Notes: generated from the sequence alone by a model not told the origin. Shown: positions 47,337 through 59,755, counted from the stretch's first letter. The stretch: 64,000 bases of DNA from Stenopsyche tienmushanensis (GCA_008973525.1 WACJ01000106.1:992001-1056000), one strand, 5' to 3'. Numbers and translations are program-made.

Positions 47337-47600
47337 TTTTAAAGACTGTAGGTGTTATTAATCTCTCGATCGAGTATGACGAAATATTTCGTCATTAAAA
47401 ACCAACTGTGTTGAATATGACGAAATATTCCGTCAAGGTCTTTCAAAAATTATCCTCTAGTGAAGATTTAGAGCTACCGATTATTTTAGTTTACCATGAG
47501 CGTGACGAAATAATCCGTAATCCTATTCTATCGAAATAATTCCCCGTTATACATACACACTTTATCATGCACAAAACTAAGTTCCCCGATTAAGAGGTTA
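47337..47600. repeat. Cluster of TGACGAAATATTTCGTCA near-palindromes
   Basis: A perfect 18-bp palindrome TGACGAAATATTTCGTCA lies at 47377-47394. A one-mismatch copy (TGACGAAATATTCCGTCA) is at 47418-47435 and a weaker one (TGACGAAATAATCCGTAA) at 47503-47520. A TTAA-rich right flank (GATTAAGAGGTTAAGGGGG) is present. Repeated TGACG palindromes near TTAA sites are reminiscent of subterminal repeats of piggyBac-like MITEs; a transcription-factor site cluster is the alternative. Confidence 0.4.
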
Positions 47601-47845
47601 AGGGGGTAAAATTTATTAAAAAACGCCCCATAGTATTAGGCAATTAATAGGACAAAATTGCATTTAAAAGAATATTTCTTGAATTAAAAGTGCATCAATA
47701 AATCATGTAATTTGATGTCGATGATTTTTTTCGCATTTAGACAAATAAATCGCCCTATATGCAGGCCAATAGGCATATTTGGGGAAAGAAGAAAAGTATG
47801 TCGTTTAATCGAATATCGTTATATAAACGCATATCATTTATTATT

Positions 47846-48030
47846 CATAGTGCAGCCACTAACAGTCCACTACAGAACTATGGGCCTCTTCAATAACCAT
47901 TCACAGGAAGGGGTTACATCCATTTCGTCTGTGTCATACATTCACCTCCTCATTCGCTCGATATTGAAGGTAGCATTACCACCGAGTTTTATTTTGAACG
48001 CTCACCCAACGGGTATCCTGAGTGAACATT
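47846..48030 (-). repeat. Retroposon with (ATG)n tail, long partial copy
   Basis: Minus-strand copy of the 31539-31809 element without its terminal ATG run: CAGCCACTAACAGTCCACTA, GGGGTTACATCCATTTCGTC, CATTCGCTCGATATTGAAGG, CGCTCACCCAACGGGTATCC. It keeps the 5' region lost in most other copies. Confidence 0.65.
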
Positions 48031-49140
48031 TATTATTAATCGATTTTAAATACGTACGGGTGGTAAGACGTGGGTGGGTGCTTATTTTTTGTGTTTTATA
48101 AGCAAACAAAGGATACGAAAATAATGTCTTTCGTAATAAAATGCGGTTTTTTTCAGGCGCTATCTATGATTTCGCCTTCGTGTATAATTTGATGATGTTA
48201 ACCACAATTTCAGGGGGACATATTTATAGACGATGCGCTTAGTTTGTCCCAGATAAGATTCTAAATGGGCAGTGATATCAAAGAGGATATAGGATAACAT
48301 AAATACATTTCTCTACGAAGGTCGTACGTAATTGCGAGCGTCCGTATGTCGGATTTTTATAAGATGGATACAGCCTATTTTCGGTTAAGTGAAATATGAA
48401 ACTATCGAGTATAAGCGAGACGTTTTATGGTCGTATACCAGTCTCTCTCTAATACAGGACACATAGGTCTAGCATTTTAGGAACCAGGTGAATGGTACAA
48501 AGCAAGATAAGGATCGATCCCTTACATACGAGAGGCCTGGCAATGTTAGTGACACGGTACATGTGATGGAATCCTTTATTTCATCCCGACGCGAAAAAAG
48601 CGAGTGGACGAGCTTTTTCTGGATGGGAAAATCGCAGAAAATTCGTGCGATTCGGTGCAATTTTATACCGACTAACCACAGACGAAATGTTCTAGAGATT
48701 CAATACTAAAAGATTTTATTAAATCTAATGCAAACATGTATATCAACGACAATAAGTTTGAAAACGCCCAGCACATTAGCGTTTTTTTTTAATGTAAAAA
48801 CATGGCAATTAAGCGTTACAAATCATTTACTTTATCTTATTTTCAATGGTAGAACTTTTTTATTTAACAATACATCATAATGTGCACTCAAGTGTTAATA
48901 TTAATACAAACGCAAGAGAAAAATAAAGAATTCGGAGTCTTGCTAGCTGTTATACAATGGGTATATGATGGTGTTTATGGTAATATTTTCTAACTGGTGT
49001 TAATTAAATAAAATAATAAGGTATTTTTTAGAAAATCTTAATATAATACGCGTCAAAATTTCATAATAATCTGACATTTAGTTCACAAGTTACAGTGGTT
49101 TAAGTAAGTAATGAAAAATCTGTTCAAGTAAAAAGCAATG
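48031..49140. other. No gene seen
   Basis: AT-rich. The frame 48488-48709 shows no domain. No repeat termini recognised. Confidence 0.45.
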
Positions 49141-49880
49141 GTTTGACAAGTGCGCAAAATAGTTTTGGTCGATCGTAAATTGAAATTATGTGAAATAGTT
49201 GACAGCTTAAAGATATCAAAAGGCAGTGTATTAACCATTTTGCTTCAACATTCGTCCATGAGAAATCTCTGTTCATAGTGAGTACCGCGTTTGTTCAAAT
49301 TCGATCAAAAAGAACAACGCGTCCACAATTCACAGCGCTGTTTGGAGCTATTTCAGCGCAATAAAAAGGATTTCATCATGCGGTATGTGACAATGGATGA
49401 TATATGGAGTGCGATTAAAAACGCAAATGTCCACTGGTATGGTTTTGGCCTCCGTATTTTGGAAAGCGTACGATATTTAGTTCATCGATTGCATTGGGAA
49501 AGGAAGAACCATCAAGGGCGAATATTATGTGGCATTATTGATGCGTTTGACGGAAGAAATTGCGAAAAAAATGATCCTAAATGAAAAAGAAAAAAGTGCT
49601 CTTTCGCCAAGATAGTCGATCGTAACAATGGCAAAATTGCACGAATTGTATGTTGATTTTCTTCTCCAACCACCGTATTCTCCAGATCTGGCTTCCAGCG
49701 ACTACTGCCGATTTGCAGATCTAAAAAAATGCTTCAGGAAAAGAGATTTGGCTCTAACGAAGAAATGTTTGCTGAAACTGAAGCCTATTTTTAAGGCCAG
49801 GGAAAAATTGTTCTATGTTCTATGAGAATCGTTGAAGTGAATGCATTACTCTTGAAGCAGACTATGTTCATCAATCGTCT
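49141..49880 (+). pseudogene. mariner transposase pseudogene (family D)
   Basis: Blocks of a mariner transposase follow in order on the plus strand: VDRKLKLCEIVDSLKISKGS (about 49172-49230), FKFDQKEQRVHNSQRCLELF at 49294, MRYVTMDD (first catalytic aspartate) at 49378, EEIAKK at about 49557, a relic of the second catalytic motif (LFRQDS, about 49600), PPYSPDLASSDYCRFADLKK at 49670-49730, and ECITLEADYV near 49840-49870. The PYSPDL..SDY motif and spacing are typical of D,D34D mariner enzymes. At least three frame changes and a stop inactivate it. A different mariner lineage from families B and C. Confidence 0.88.
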
Positions 49881-50847
49881 ACAAACTTATTGAATGCATT
49901 ACAAGCTACATGTAAACAATGTGATTCATTCTTAAATAGGAGACTCATTAGAGATAGTCTCTCATTGGCAAACTGCTCAATGTCATCTACGCCGATTTGC
50001 CAATTTTTATGACAAATTTATCCTAACTCTTGGACATCTTGTGCTGAAAAAGATACGTTCGTCATGCTGTACAAAATTAATGCAAAACAATACCTTATTC
50101 GAGAAAGATAAATATCATAACAAATTATACGAATACATTCAAATGAACTAATACAATACTGAGAGGTACTCCTTGATTATTGATAATTTTGACGTTGTTC
50201 CTATATATAGTGGCCGTAGCACTTCTTGTGCTAAATGTTTAGTCAACCCCATGGTAGATATCAAAGCATTCTTCGATTGACGATCGTTCGATATCTATTA
50301 AATATCTCTGAAGTTGACAAAGTCAAGGCATTTTCTCCGAAAAACAGGCTGTAATTTTTTTAAATAGTTAAGTTTCAACTAGTAAAAACGCGTCCTAACT
50401 AAATGTACTAAGGTTTTGACTGTAGCATATACAATACAAAACATACCTGGTTTAATTTTTTACAAAAATTTATAGGTATATATGATATCAGCTCATTTTA
50501 TTCTGTAGTTTTTTTGTTTAGTTCAGTAATCGAGTTTTAACAAATTGGCTACGTTTTATTCAGGTGCGAAGTGCATGTGCGTGCAAGAAGTAATATACAA
50601 AGTGAAATTTGCTTCCATAATATAAACCGTGCTCCAGAATGTACCCAGACATTTGTTTATGGTTTTAAAGATTGTCGTAATACGATTTGATCCAGTTTCT
50701 AAATATTTCTACCTCAATTCGACGAGTCTTATCATCTCAATTTTTAAAATTGAATAGGTGAGCTATACTCCTGGCCGCGGCTGAAACTTCAAATCATTAA
50801 GCTGTCAAACTACCGAAAAATAACCGAGTGTTTTTTAATTATTTACA
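49881..50847. other. No gene seen
   Basis: AT-rich DNA with nothing recognisable. Confidence 0.5.
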
Positions 50848-51419
50848 CAGAAGACCCGCGGTAATCCGACAAACGTTTTGCAAGGCGTGTCGGATTATCG
50901 AATTTTTCGGACTATAGAGTACTGCTCCCGACTATTTGTAGTCTGGAATTTAGATTATAGAATTAACTATAAAAAATATTTAAAAAACTATTACCGTCAT
51001 CAAACGTATTCCATGACGATTTTTGAAGTCTTTTTTGTTATTTTTTTTGTAAAACAACTTTGCTTTCATGGCCAATATGTGCCTAGAAATAGGTAATGAA
51101 TAAATCACATATACGAAGCTTTCTCCACCTTTGGATGTTTAGCTTTCTTGAAAGTTTGCCTCTTGCCTGGCCCACAACCAATGGTGGAGGCGAACTTTTG
51201 AATGTTCTCGCGGTTTTTTTTTTGCATCATAAATTTTGGATCGTCGTACACCGTACTCATTTGCCAAATTACAAAAAGATTCTTTACGATTTAGGTGGTC
51301 CAGAATCACACTTTTGGATTTTTTACATTGACGAGACTTTACCGTACATATTTGTATTGAGATGTCGGACTATAGGGGGTGCCGCATAAGACTGGGGCCG
51401 GATTACTGCGGATCTGCTG
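50848..51419 (-). mobile_element. pogo/Tigger-like transposon, N-terminal transposase remnant (family P1)
   Basis: Termini CAGAAGACCCGCGGTAATCC (left) and the complement of CAGCAGATCCGCAGTAATCC (right, followed by TA). The minus strand encodes, at about 51330-51205, KRKSVILDHLNRKESFCNLA then NEYGVRRSKIYDAKKK: a CENP-B/pogo-type helix-turn-helix with the usual LAxEYGV..S.IYD pattern. A short GCCTCCACCATTGGTTGTGG / GGCCAGGCAAGAGGC block follows. The DDE domain is absent, so this is a deletion derivative. Confidence 0.78.
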
Positions 51420-52659
51420 TAGTCTCATTTTACTCAACATAATTTCTATAAAGGTTCTTCTGCTAAGTAATTGGAATAAAATGTATCAAAACTTCAATTT
51501 CAGGTATGCCGCTATGTTTAATCACATAACCGCTAGAGACTCACTGGTGAATATCTGCGGTCGTAGAAAAATTAATATTTTTTAATACCTAAAAATTATC
51601 ATGCATATTGGTGAATCCAAAAATGTCTTCACATTTTAATGGATCCTGGTGTTTCAATTTTATTTTTTTAATAAATTCAACACAGCTCATCAGGGCTGTC
51701 CGTTGAATAATCTTTTCTACGTACATAACTAAATCTATTTAAGGATTTATTGGTCATAATGCCTTATAAAAAAGTTGGTCTTATTAGTAAATTGAGAAAA
51801 CCTTAAATATTATAAACAATCAATTTTAGTAGCATGCACATAATATTAGTATTGTGACAGTCCTGAAGAAGAAATGCTCAAAACCCATAAATTATCCCAC
51901 AGGACAGCATGTGCTATACATGCATATGATGGGACATACAAATCAATTTTAGATAATAAAATATGTTAATCAAATAGCTTTTAACACAATTTCTAATATC
52001 TCTAAAATCGCTTTATATTTTTCTTATGTTTGCGTAAGGTACTTCCCCATATAATATATATTTAATGAATTGTCATACGGTGGCGTGCGTAACTCGCGCA
52101 GAAGCAATTCAAAAGGACATATCCAATGAGTCATCGCGTTATTCGGGAAACTTCAATGCGGCGAGTCATGGTATTTTTTCGTTGTGGTGTTGATAAATCT
52201 GCATTCGTCCAATTGATTTTATTGTGCAATACAATCTATAAGATTATGTCAATAGTGTCTCGGTCACCTTTATAGTATATGATGTAAATATACCATAAAA
52301 TAGTTATACTTTGCATACAAAATTGGGCTTAACCATTTTTTTTTGGATCATTTATTCGAACCGAAATTGAACTAAAAACTGGTAACACCGATATTGTCGG
52401 AATGATAATCAGAAAAAAAAGATTTTATCGGTTTAGTACACCTTTCGCTCCATAAAATATTTTATCATATTTCTTATGTTGACTTGCATTTTCATCTGTG
52501 TAGTAAAGAAACTCTTTCGCATAATATGTTTGGAAAAATTTATATTTGGTATGATATTTTTCTTTCCTGTCGGTAAAAACCAGACGGTGGGTCTGCGAAT
52601 CAGGAAATGGATATCCTGTTTACTGGAAAAGAAGAAGAAGAAGACCAAAGAGAGGTCAA
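51420..52659. other. No gene seen; hAT-type terminus near 52340-52400
   Basis: Mostly AT-rich. CGAACCGAAATTGAACTAAA and CTGGTAACACCG at 52357-52390 resemble the GGTTCGAACC hAT-type ends found elsewhere in the window. A GAAGAAGAAGAAG run lies at about 52629. Confidence 0.4.
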
Positions 52660-53032
52660 TTTAGGTGAAAAGGTGTTACTAGAATTAACTGAAAAGTGCA
52701 AAAGAAATAGGAAGACAGTTTTATTTCACATCTTTCGATAGCGTGGAAAAACTTCAACAGGCAGATCTTGCTTTTGTTGGAACTACCTGCTGAAATAAAA
52801 AAAATGTATTTCAAAAGAAACGTTGCCAGAATGTCCTCGTCCAATATATTCATCCGTGTTCAGATTTATAGACAGTTACAGTTAATGTTGCAGCTGTTTC
52901 ATGCGTTCCGAAAAAATCAAATGCCCATTGTCAACTGTCCATTATGATACTGAAGTTGTTGGAGAAACCCAAAAACCACAGGTAATGTTATTTTACAACA
53001 AACACAAGGGAGGTGTTGAACTTGAACTATGA
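52660..53032 (+). pseudogene. piggyBac transposase fragment
   Basis: At 52931-53017 the plus strand encodes STVHYDTEVVGETQKPQVML followed by FYNKHKGGV, the piggyBac motif in which a conserved Tyr-Asn is followed by KGGVD. Upstream, SFDSVEKLQQADLAFVGTTC (about 52730-52790) resembles the preceding region (the stretch that ends in VGT). Stops and frame changes between the blocks show it is dead. Termini not found. Confidence 0.7.
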
Positions 53033-53580
53033 ACGAGGTGCTGAGGGGGAGTATATATGCAAACGGCTGACTGATGTCCGGTGCACACGAGGCTGGTTTT
53101 CAAGCTAGCAGAGCAAGCAAACTTCGTTTTTGAGCTAAAAATAGCTTAAAAATAAGGTTTGTTCTATTTATGCAAAGTTGGAATTGAGCTTGCTCTAATA
53201 GCTTGAAGACTATTATTTTGTGCAACGGGCATAAATGATTTGAATGAAATGTTTTTCATCCATTTCCATACAAAATGTATGAGGGTCCAGCCAGACCCCA
53301 TTTCATTGACGGGAGGTAATAGAAACATTCATTGATAGAAGGGTTAATAAACTTTATTTTTAAACTAGGGTATTTACAACGAGGACGCCCAATTTTTAAA
53401 TGTAAATAAAACAAGTTGCGTGCGAGATATCCGCTCATTTTTTTAATTATGTGAAAGAATATTTGACGCTCTGTGTTTCGCTTTTCGTGACGTCCAAGCC
53501 AATTTTTCAAAATTCTAGGATCATAACAAGCCGTCATTGGCGAAAAATTAATTCCTATTCTGCATTGATTCAGTCATCAT
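53033..53580. other. No gene seen
   Basis: AT-rich, with no recognisable domain in the minus frame 53256-53537. Confidence 0.45.
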
Positions 53581-54562
53581 GGCCGCAGCAAGGGGGCGGC
53601 AAAGGATGCGCCCCCACGGGCGCAACTGGGCTTGAGGCACAAAACGCAGGAAACGCCTGAGGCACAAAAACATACCTACCCGGGTCGAGAGTTGCACACG
53701 GTTTTTATTTTACTCGACCATTCTACTTTACACGAATCAACACTGATTTGACACAACACAGACTGTCCGTTTTTATAATATATGCTAAGTTGTCTAATCC
53801 CTCTTTTCTTTTATTATCACTTAAACATTGGGTCGTTTATAGCCGGCACAAGTCCGCAATAAAATAACGCGCTCATTCGTCGCGTCAGCGATCCGAAAAG
53901 CGGACCGGTTGGATACATTGGCCTTGTGGCTTCTTCGTCTCCCCATCCATAAAGTATACATATTTATCGCAAGTGCCAATCGAGCGCAAGTGGCCACTCG
54001 AAGTTGAAAATGAACGTGTCCTGGCGGTCATAGATATTAAATTCAGGTTTTGCACCTCGCTGTGCATTTTAGTCGAGCGGGCCTGGCAAGCTTCCGAACA
54101 GCGGGACTAATAAACAGCTCGGGTCGGTTGAGGGTCTCCATGTTCCTTTGTCTCGGATGTAAAGCGATGGACCCACGTTTCGTTCTGAATTGATGCAAAC
54201 ACATTGCGCACAGCTTTCTCGTGTCCAATGTGTGATGTACGGCGCTTTTTAGAAGGCCTTCCGTGTCTATTAGCTCCGCCGAGCTGTTCGTCTTGGCAGC
54301 TCGCAGGGCCTCGTTTGAACTCTGCCATCCAATATTTTACTGTCATAAACGAAGGCGCATACTTCCCCAGAGTAGAATCTAGCTCGGTTTTGATACTAAT
54401 TGGACTGAGACCGTTCAAATAAAAGTATCGTATCACCTAACCGATGACCATTTTTTCCATGTTTACAAATTTACATAGTATATTTATATAAAATAGTAAT
54501 ATTTACCTTATAAGAAAAATTGGATTTCCGGAAGCGGGTGGGGGGGAAGTTAGATACTTGAC
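53581..54562 (-). mobile_element. mariner element with transposase remnant (family B, copy 6)
   Basis: Family B left end (CGCCCCCACGGGCGCAACTG, CGGGTCGAGAGTTGCAC), core (GATCCGAAAAGCGGACCGG) and right end (GGAAGTTAGATACTTGACAA). The minus-strand frame 54436-54107 encodes a helix-turn-helix region (YFYLNGLSPISIKTELDSTL, APSFMTVKYWMAEFKRG), then NETWVHRFTSETKEHGD. The transposase middle is shortened: the DNA-binding part runs almost directly into the first catalytic motif, where the usual Asp is Asn. A further fragment, DRQDTFIFNFEWPLALDW, is at about 54035-53980. Confidence 0.8.
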
Positions 54563-55957
54563 AAGCAGACTTGATAAAATGTTAATTGATAAATTAATCC
54601 GCCTAACAATGTAGATTTTTGTCGCAAATATGACATTATTTGAAAGCCACCCCAACATTCTATTCGGTTCCAATCGTTAAAAGAGGAGTACATCGCCAAG
54701 TCGATACAGAGCGCATCTCCGTGTATTTTCTTTGTTATCTCAATGCGGGATACCGTTCGAAAGCAACGAAATATTATAACCACATTTTAAAATATTGTTT
54801 TTATTATAAATTCGCACAACATGCATATATTGCAAATCGCGACATTTCGTCATGCGATAAAATTGTATAAAAATGCGCATTGCTTATTTCGAGGTTATTT
54901 TATTTTGCAACCGCATTAAGCATCATTTTTATATTTAACGAAGGCAAGATAAAGCGAAGTTTTGATGAAAGGGGGGTTGCGAGCGCTGTGGGGGTGTTCG
55001 CTAATTCAATATGTACACGAGAGGAGCTCTCGAGAAGAAAATATGTGTGGAGCCCGATTTAGATGAATTAAATTGTCATTCTTATGAGCCGAACGCGTTT
55101 TTAATTTGAGTTATTGATTTAGAAACGTGCAAACTCACCGAACGCCGATCGGGCGCTCCTTCGAATGTTTCGAATTAAATCGCGTTCGTTTGTCATCTGT
55201 TTCGATGCGATCTCAACGGCGCTAATTTCGGCCAGGTCGAGTCGATTCGAACGAAACGCTCCGTGGGAAGATCGTCCGAGGGGCGGCAGATCGAAACATA
55301 TTTATCTACGCGAGTACGTCGAAGCTTCGCGACGCTCGTCTCCTCTCGGACGGGAATCCAAAAAACCTCACAGTCAACAAACCGGTTGTGCTACCGCAGA
55401 AGACACTGGCTACTCATAAATTAACATCGAAGGCAAAAAAGACGATAATTGCCGCCGACGTTATAGAATTTGACGCGTCGCAGACGCTAAAATAGACGGT
55501 GGAATTGAACATTGGGAAACGGAATATTACTATAAATTCGTCACGAAGCATCTCGGCCAATTGTATGAGCTTTGTATCATATCGAGCCAGAGATCGGCAA
55601 CCGGCGGAGCGCGCGCCCCATTTAAAAGCGGGGGATGCTGCGTCTTCGTTTTCAGCTCGAATTCGAAGGACGCGATCGAGGCCGTGGCCGTCGATTCGTC
55701 ATCTCGGGTGCGAAAAACGTCGAGCATTTAAACATAAATACCGACTGACAAAATGACAATCGATGCGTATTTTTGCATTTATTAAGCAAATTCAAATTTT
55801 ATAGCAACATGAATATTGTGCAATAATTAAATGCAAAAAAAATATGCACGAGCGGTGCACACTCAACACTTTTTATGCGGGGCCGGCGACTCGATCGCCC
55901 ATCGAATGCGGGCATCGAGCCCGCGCAATATGATTTTTTCGATACCAGGTGATCGAC
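54563..55957. other. No recognised gene; CpG-richer at 55.1-55.8 kb
   Basis: The 55.14-55.76 kb part is open on the plus strand for 80-85 codons in two frames and on the minus strand for 65, with raised CpG but no domain. It could be regulatory. The rest is AT-rich. Confidence 0.35.
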
Positions 55958-56215
55958 TATCTAATATATATAAAAATGAATTGGGTTTTGTTCGTTCGAA
56001 ATGCGCTGCCATACCGTCCATCCGATTGCGATAAAACTTCGTCCACTTATTGCTAAGAATTGGGCAAATAACATAGGCATAATCTTAATGTATAAAAATT
56101 AATGTTTGTTTGTCCGTATTTAATGCGCTGCCATACCGATCATTCGATTGCAATAAAACTTTTCCAACTTATTGTTTGCACTTTCTCTAAAAATATAGGT
56201 AAAGTGCAATTAGCT
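55958..56215 (+). repeat. Unclassified repeat U, second copy
   Basis: Opens with TATATATAAAAATGAATTGG and contains two similar halves, each with AATGCGCTGCCATACCG, then CCGATTGCGATAAAACTT or TCGATTGCAATAAAACTT. It matches the interrupted copy at 31490-32035 on the opposite strand. Internal duplication plus AT-rich opening is typical of a common insect repeat; class unknown. Confidence 0.6.
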
Positions 56216-58778
56216 TTGAGTTTTTAAATATAAAAATCTGTGGTATCATACTGTGATCTCTAAAAGCCATATTTTCTGTAGATGTGATCTAAAATGCTAG
56301 TTATGCTAAATTGCGAAACTATCAACAGGTCTTATATTATCTGGCGGATGAAATGTTACAATTTGTATGCATTATGTCGATTATCATGATCGAATACGAC
56401 GGCTGTCGAAGGATAAGTCGATGACGGGACAGGATGGATTTGCGAGCGCGAGAAAGCCGAGCGGTGGAAAGCGACCCGAGACGGACGTCGCCGGCCATCG
56501 GGAGGCTCCGACCGGATCGGCGTTTCGAGATGCGTCGACGGGAAGGCGTCCGAGGCGACGGGGGGCAGTTGTGCGCCCCTGCGGAGTGTGCCCAGCCGGC
56601 GCGGGGCCAGGGTGGCGCACCGCGCCCCGCAGCCCCAGACATTACATAAAAACGGCGTTAACGCTTTGCTCTGCTCTTAAAATCAATATTTACGACTCAC
56701 CTTCCACTTGTTTTTTTGTGGTTCACTTTATTCGGGCGCACACCAACACAGGCGCGGCGCTTCGGCCGCGTTCGCCGCTCCTTTGTCAATACGCCCCTGC
56801 CGGTACTTCTCCCGTTCCTTTGACATTTGTTTTGTTCTGCTCTAACGCAACGCTACCGGCGCCGGCCGCCGAATTAGAATACGGGATCGATGAATCCCGT
56901 CCGCAGATAACGGCAATCCACCTAAATCGACTGACGGACGCCGAGACGCTTCCGCGATCTCTCCGCGCACCTGCTCTTTGTTCCCGATTCCATCGATAGC
57001 CGCCTCGTCTCCCGGAACGACTTGCAATATATGATCCCCGCGAGATAGCATTTATCCCCGAGACGTTAGCTATTCGTCCATAATTTAATCCACTGGAGAT
57101 TCAAATAGATTCGCGATGATGTAGGACATGATTAAATGCCATTATTTCAGCGCACGTCCTATATTGGAGGCTTTCTTTGTTTCTCGAAAGTCGAGCACGA
57201 CAAAAGTGTTCGATCGACGAGCGCATTCGATGCATTATATATTTGGCTGAATACCTCGCATGCAATCGCAAGAGAGACGCGTTTGAATCGGCAGCGGGCA
57301 GACTATGCGGCGAGACGAACCGACGAACGACCGATATGGGCGGCCGATTCGCATTTACGACGCTCGTCCGCACAACCGAGAACTGTGTGCCGATATTTGA
57401 TGACTCGTTAAAATCGCTTTTTATTCATCGGAAAGAAACATAACGGGCCCTCCGAAAGAGGGAACGGCGGGGGTGTCGAAGCTCTCGGCTCTCCGCGGGG
57501 GTTGTTTTATAATATATGCAGACACATGTCCCGGTGTATTGCTAATCATCGATCTGTTAAAATAGGGTGGACGCATAGAGCTCGGACGGAAGCGAGACGA
57601 CAGTACCGCGCGCCCCCGAGATGACCGCACATAATTATTTTTTGTGAAAATTGGATTTGGACAAAAATAAAACGCTCCTCGGGGACTCCGCGAATCGCCA
57701 AGACGATGACTCGGCATTTTATTTGACCCGTTGACCGAGTTCTTTGAACGATGAAGTAATCGCATTTTGCATAAGTCGCAAAAATGCGATAATAATAATT
57801 GCGGAAATGCAAATGTAAATGTTGAACGTCCCTGGGTTTTGCTAAATTAAATGGGAAATTTAATTATGTGTTTGGCAGTGGTTTTCAAACATTTTCTTTC
57901 CCATCTGGTCCTGCTTAATTTTGAAACGACGTGATTAACCATGAGCGTTCTGGTTTTCCTTAATGTTGCTCGAGAGCAGGATACGCAACTCGCAAAGCTT
58001 CTCGATCTTTTCAATATGTATTATAGGCATATTTGAGCCTGTTAAAAAATAAATATGCTCGTTTCGATCTCATCGACGACGAAAGGGCGTCGAACTCGAT
58101 GCATCAGTATTGTCTTAATCGTAATGTCAAATCAAAACTATTTTATAATAATTATGCTATTTATTGTGGAATCATAAATGCTCGGCGACTTGAATTAAAA
58201 CAGAGAAAAAATAATCATATTCTCGAGTATAATGGTATTGTATTACAGATCGATATACATTTTTAATAAATGAAAATCACGACAGCTTTCATCGCCGAAA
58301 TTCGGTTTTCGTGCTTTTATCTACGCACGTGTGAAATATAAAGCGGAAAAGATTGAGAGCGACTGCTCCGCGATGAAAATTAATAATTATTACCCAATTA
58401 CTTTTGACTGCTTACGACGCTAACTGCGCTCTTTATTTGCCGCCTCCTTTCCGACGACATCTATCGAAGACGACGATAAAGATCCATTTAAAACTTCGCC
58501 GCTGCACTCATAGATGCCACTATAAAATAAAATTCAACTAATTTATTATTATATTGCAGAATATTATTTTATTATATATTGTAAATTATTTTAAAATTTA
58601 ATATACGATCATATTATTGCAAATAATTATTCTGTCAAAAATTTAATTAATTATTAATTGTATAGCGACATCTATGATTGTAGCTAAAATATATTTATCG
58701 AATTGATCCGCTGAATGCGTTTTATTTAGACACAATTTCGTATTATTTCGTTCGTGTAATTCATAACATCGCAATATA
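56216..58778. other. CpG-rich intergenic DNA (56.4-57.7 kb), no recognised gene
   Basis: Between 56400 and 57700 the DNA is clearly richer in CpG. Open frames reach 210 codons on the plus strand (56367-56999) and about 100 on the minus, overlapping and without domains. Lying 2.5-4 kb upstream of the EF-hand gene and on its coding strand, it could hold that gene's promoter or first exons; this is inference from position. 57.8-58.8 kb is AT-rich and empty. Confidence 0.35.
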
Positions 58779-58782
58779 TTAA

Positions 58783-59457
58783 CCCTTTGCGATCCTTAAA
58801 AAAAGTTTCCAGTAGGTCCCTAAATATTTTAGACATTTTTAAGATAAAACTTTTATTTTTATTTTTTTTTCACTACTATTATTTTTACAATAGTTATATA
58901 TTTTACACAGGTGTTATATTTTATAGTTTATAATTGGATAATGTGTGGTATCTCTCGAAACATTGGCCTAAATGGAGACCGGGTTTCTTGATACATATCA
59001 CACAAACGAAGTTTTTCTTTGCTTTTGGTTGAATTTTCCTATTGGAATACACTAGACCAGGGGTTCTTAAACAGGGTTCTTAAACACGGACCCCAGGGGG
59101 TCCGCGAAGCCATTTCCGGGGGTCCGTGAAGATATAAAAAAAACATTTATCTGTAGTTGAACAAAATATTTTCGGGAAATTATTTACATAAAACATTATA
59201 AGAAGCTCTATTTTGACCAGGAAATGTTTGTTTGTTTGAAAAGTTAAGTCACAAGGGTTGGGATGAGGTTCACCAAAAAAAAATTGTTCAAAAGGGGGTC
59301 CGCGAGAAAAAAATTGCTCAAGAGGGGATCCGCGGACTACATAAGTTTAAGAAGCGCTGCAATAGACTAATCCGGCACGAGAGTTTTAGCCGAGCAAGTT
59401 TTGTCTCCAGATGCAGTTATAGATGGTTGTTAAAAATAACTATCGCGCAGCAAAGCG
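58783..59457 (-). mobile_element. piggyBac deletion derivative carrying the transposase Cys-rich tail
   Basis: Bounded by TTAA at 58779-58782 and 59458-59461, with ends CCCTTTGCGATCC (left) and the complement of CGCTTTGCTGCG (right). The minus strand at about 59050-58930 encodes VYSNRKIQPKAKKNFVCVIC, then GLHLGQCFERYHT and a stop soon after, which matches the Cys/His-rich C-terminal domain of piggyBac transposases. A hAT MITE (59058-59359) splits this frame. TTAA flanks and the domain agree on the family. Confidence 0.75.
59058..59359. mobile_element. hAT MITE with 8-bp target duplication
   Basis: 302 bp with ends CAGGGGTTCTTAAAC and the complement of CAGCGCTTCTTAAAC, plus subterminal GGTCCGCG repeats. 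Flanks CACTAGAC (59050-59057) and CAATAGAC (59360-59367) differ by one base, as expected of the 8-bp duplication made by hAT transposases. The left end carries a small internal duplication (GGTTCTTAAACA twice). No coding capacity. Confidence 0.85.
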
Positions 59458-59484
59458 TTAAAATAAATTATTTGAAAAAAAATT

Positions 59485-59755
59485 ATGTACTGTATAAATA
59501 TATACATAGATTAGACAGTTACTGCCCCTAGGCGTCGCCCAAGCTCGCCAATTAGTAGTTTCGCCACTGTTCCCAAGCGTCCAGATTTCGGCGGGAATGT
59601 CTCGATTTAGTAGCCTTCGACGTGCTGGTGAGGTGTACGATTTCTGTTAGATAAAAATTTCAATCCCGAATTTTTCGGGATTACGTTTACTAATCCCGGG
59701 ATTCATGAGCACCTAAAACTGTCCGGGATCACGGATTTCCTAAACACGACTAAAG
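59485..59755 (-). mobile_element. hAT 5' terminal fragment (copy A4)
   Basis: Minus-strand copy of the terminal region of family A: TAGGAAATCCGTGATCCCGG, ACAGTTTTAGGTGCTCATGA, AATCCCGGGATTAGTAAACG and GCCAAGCTCGCCAATTAG-type bases, broken off near 59485. No transposase part. Confidence 0.7.
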
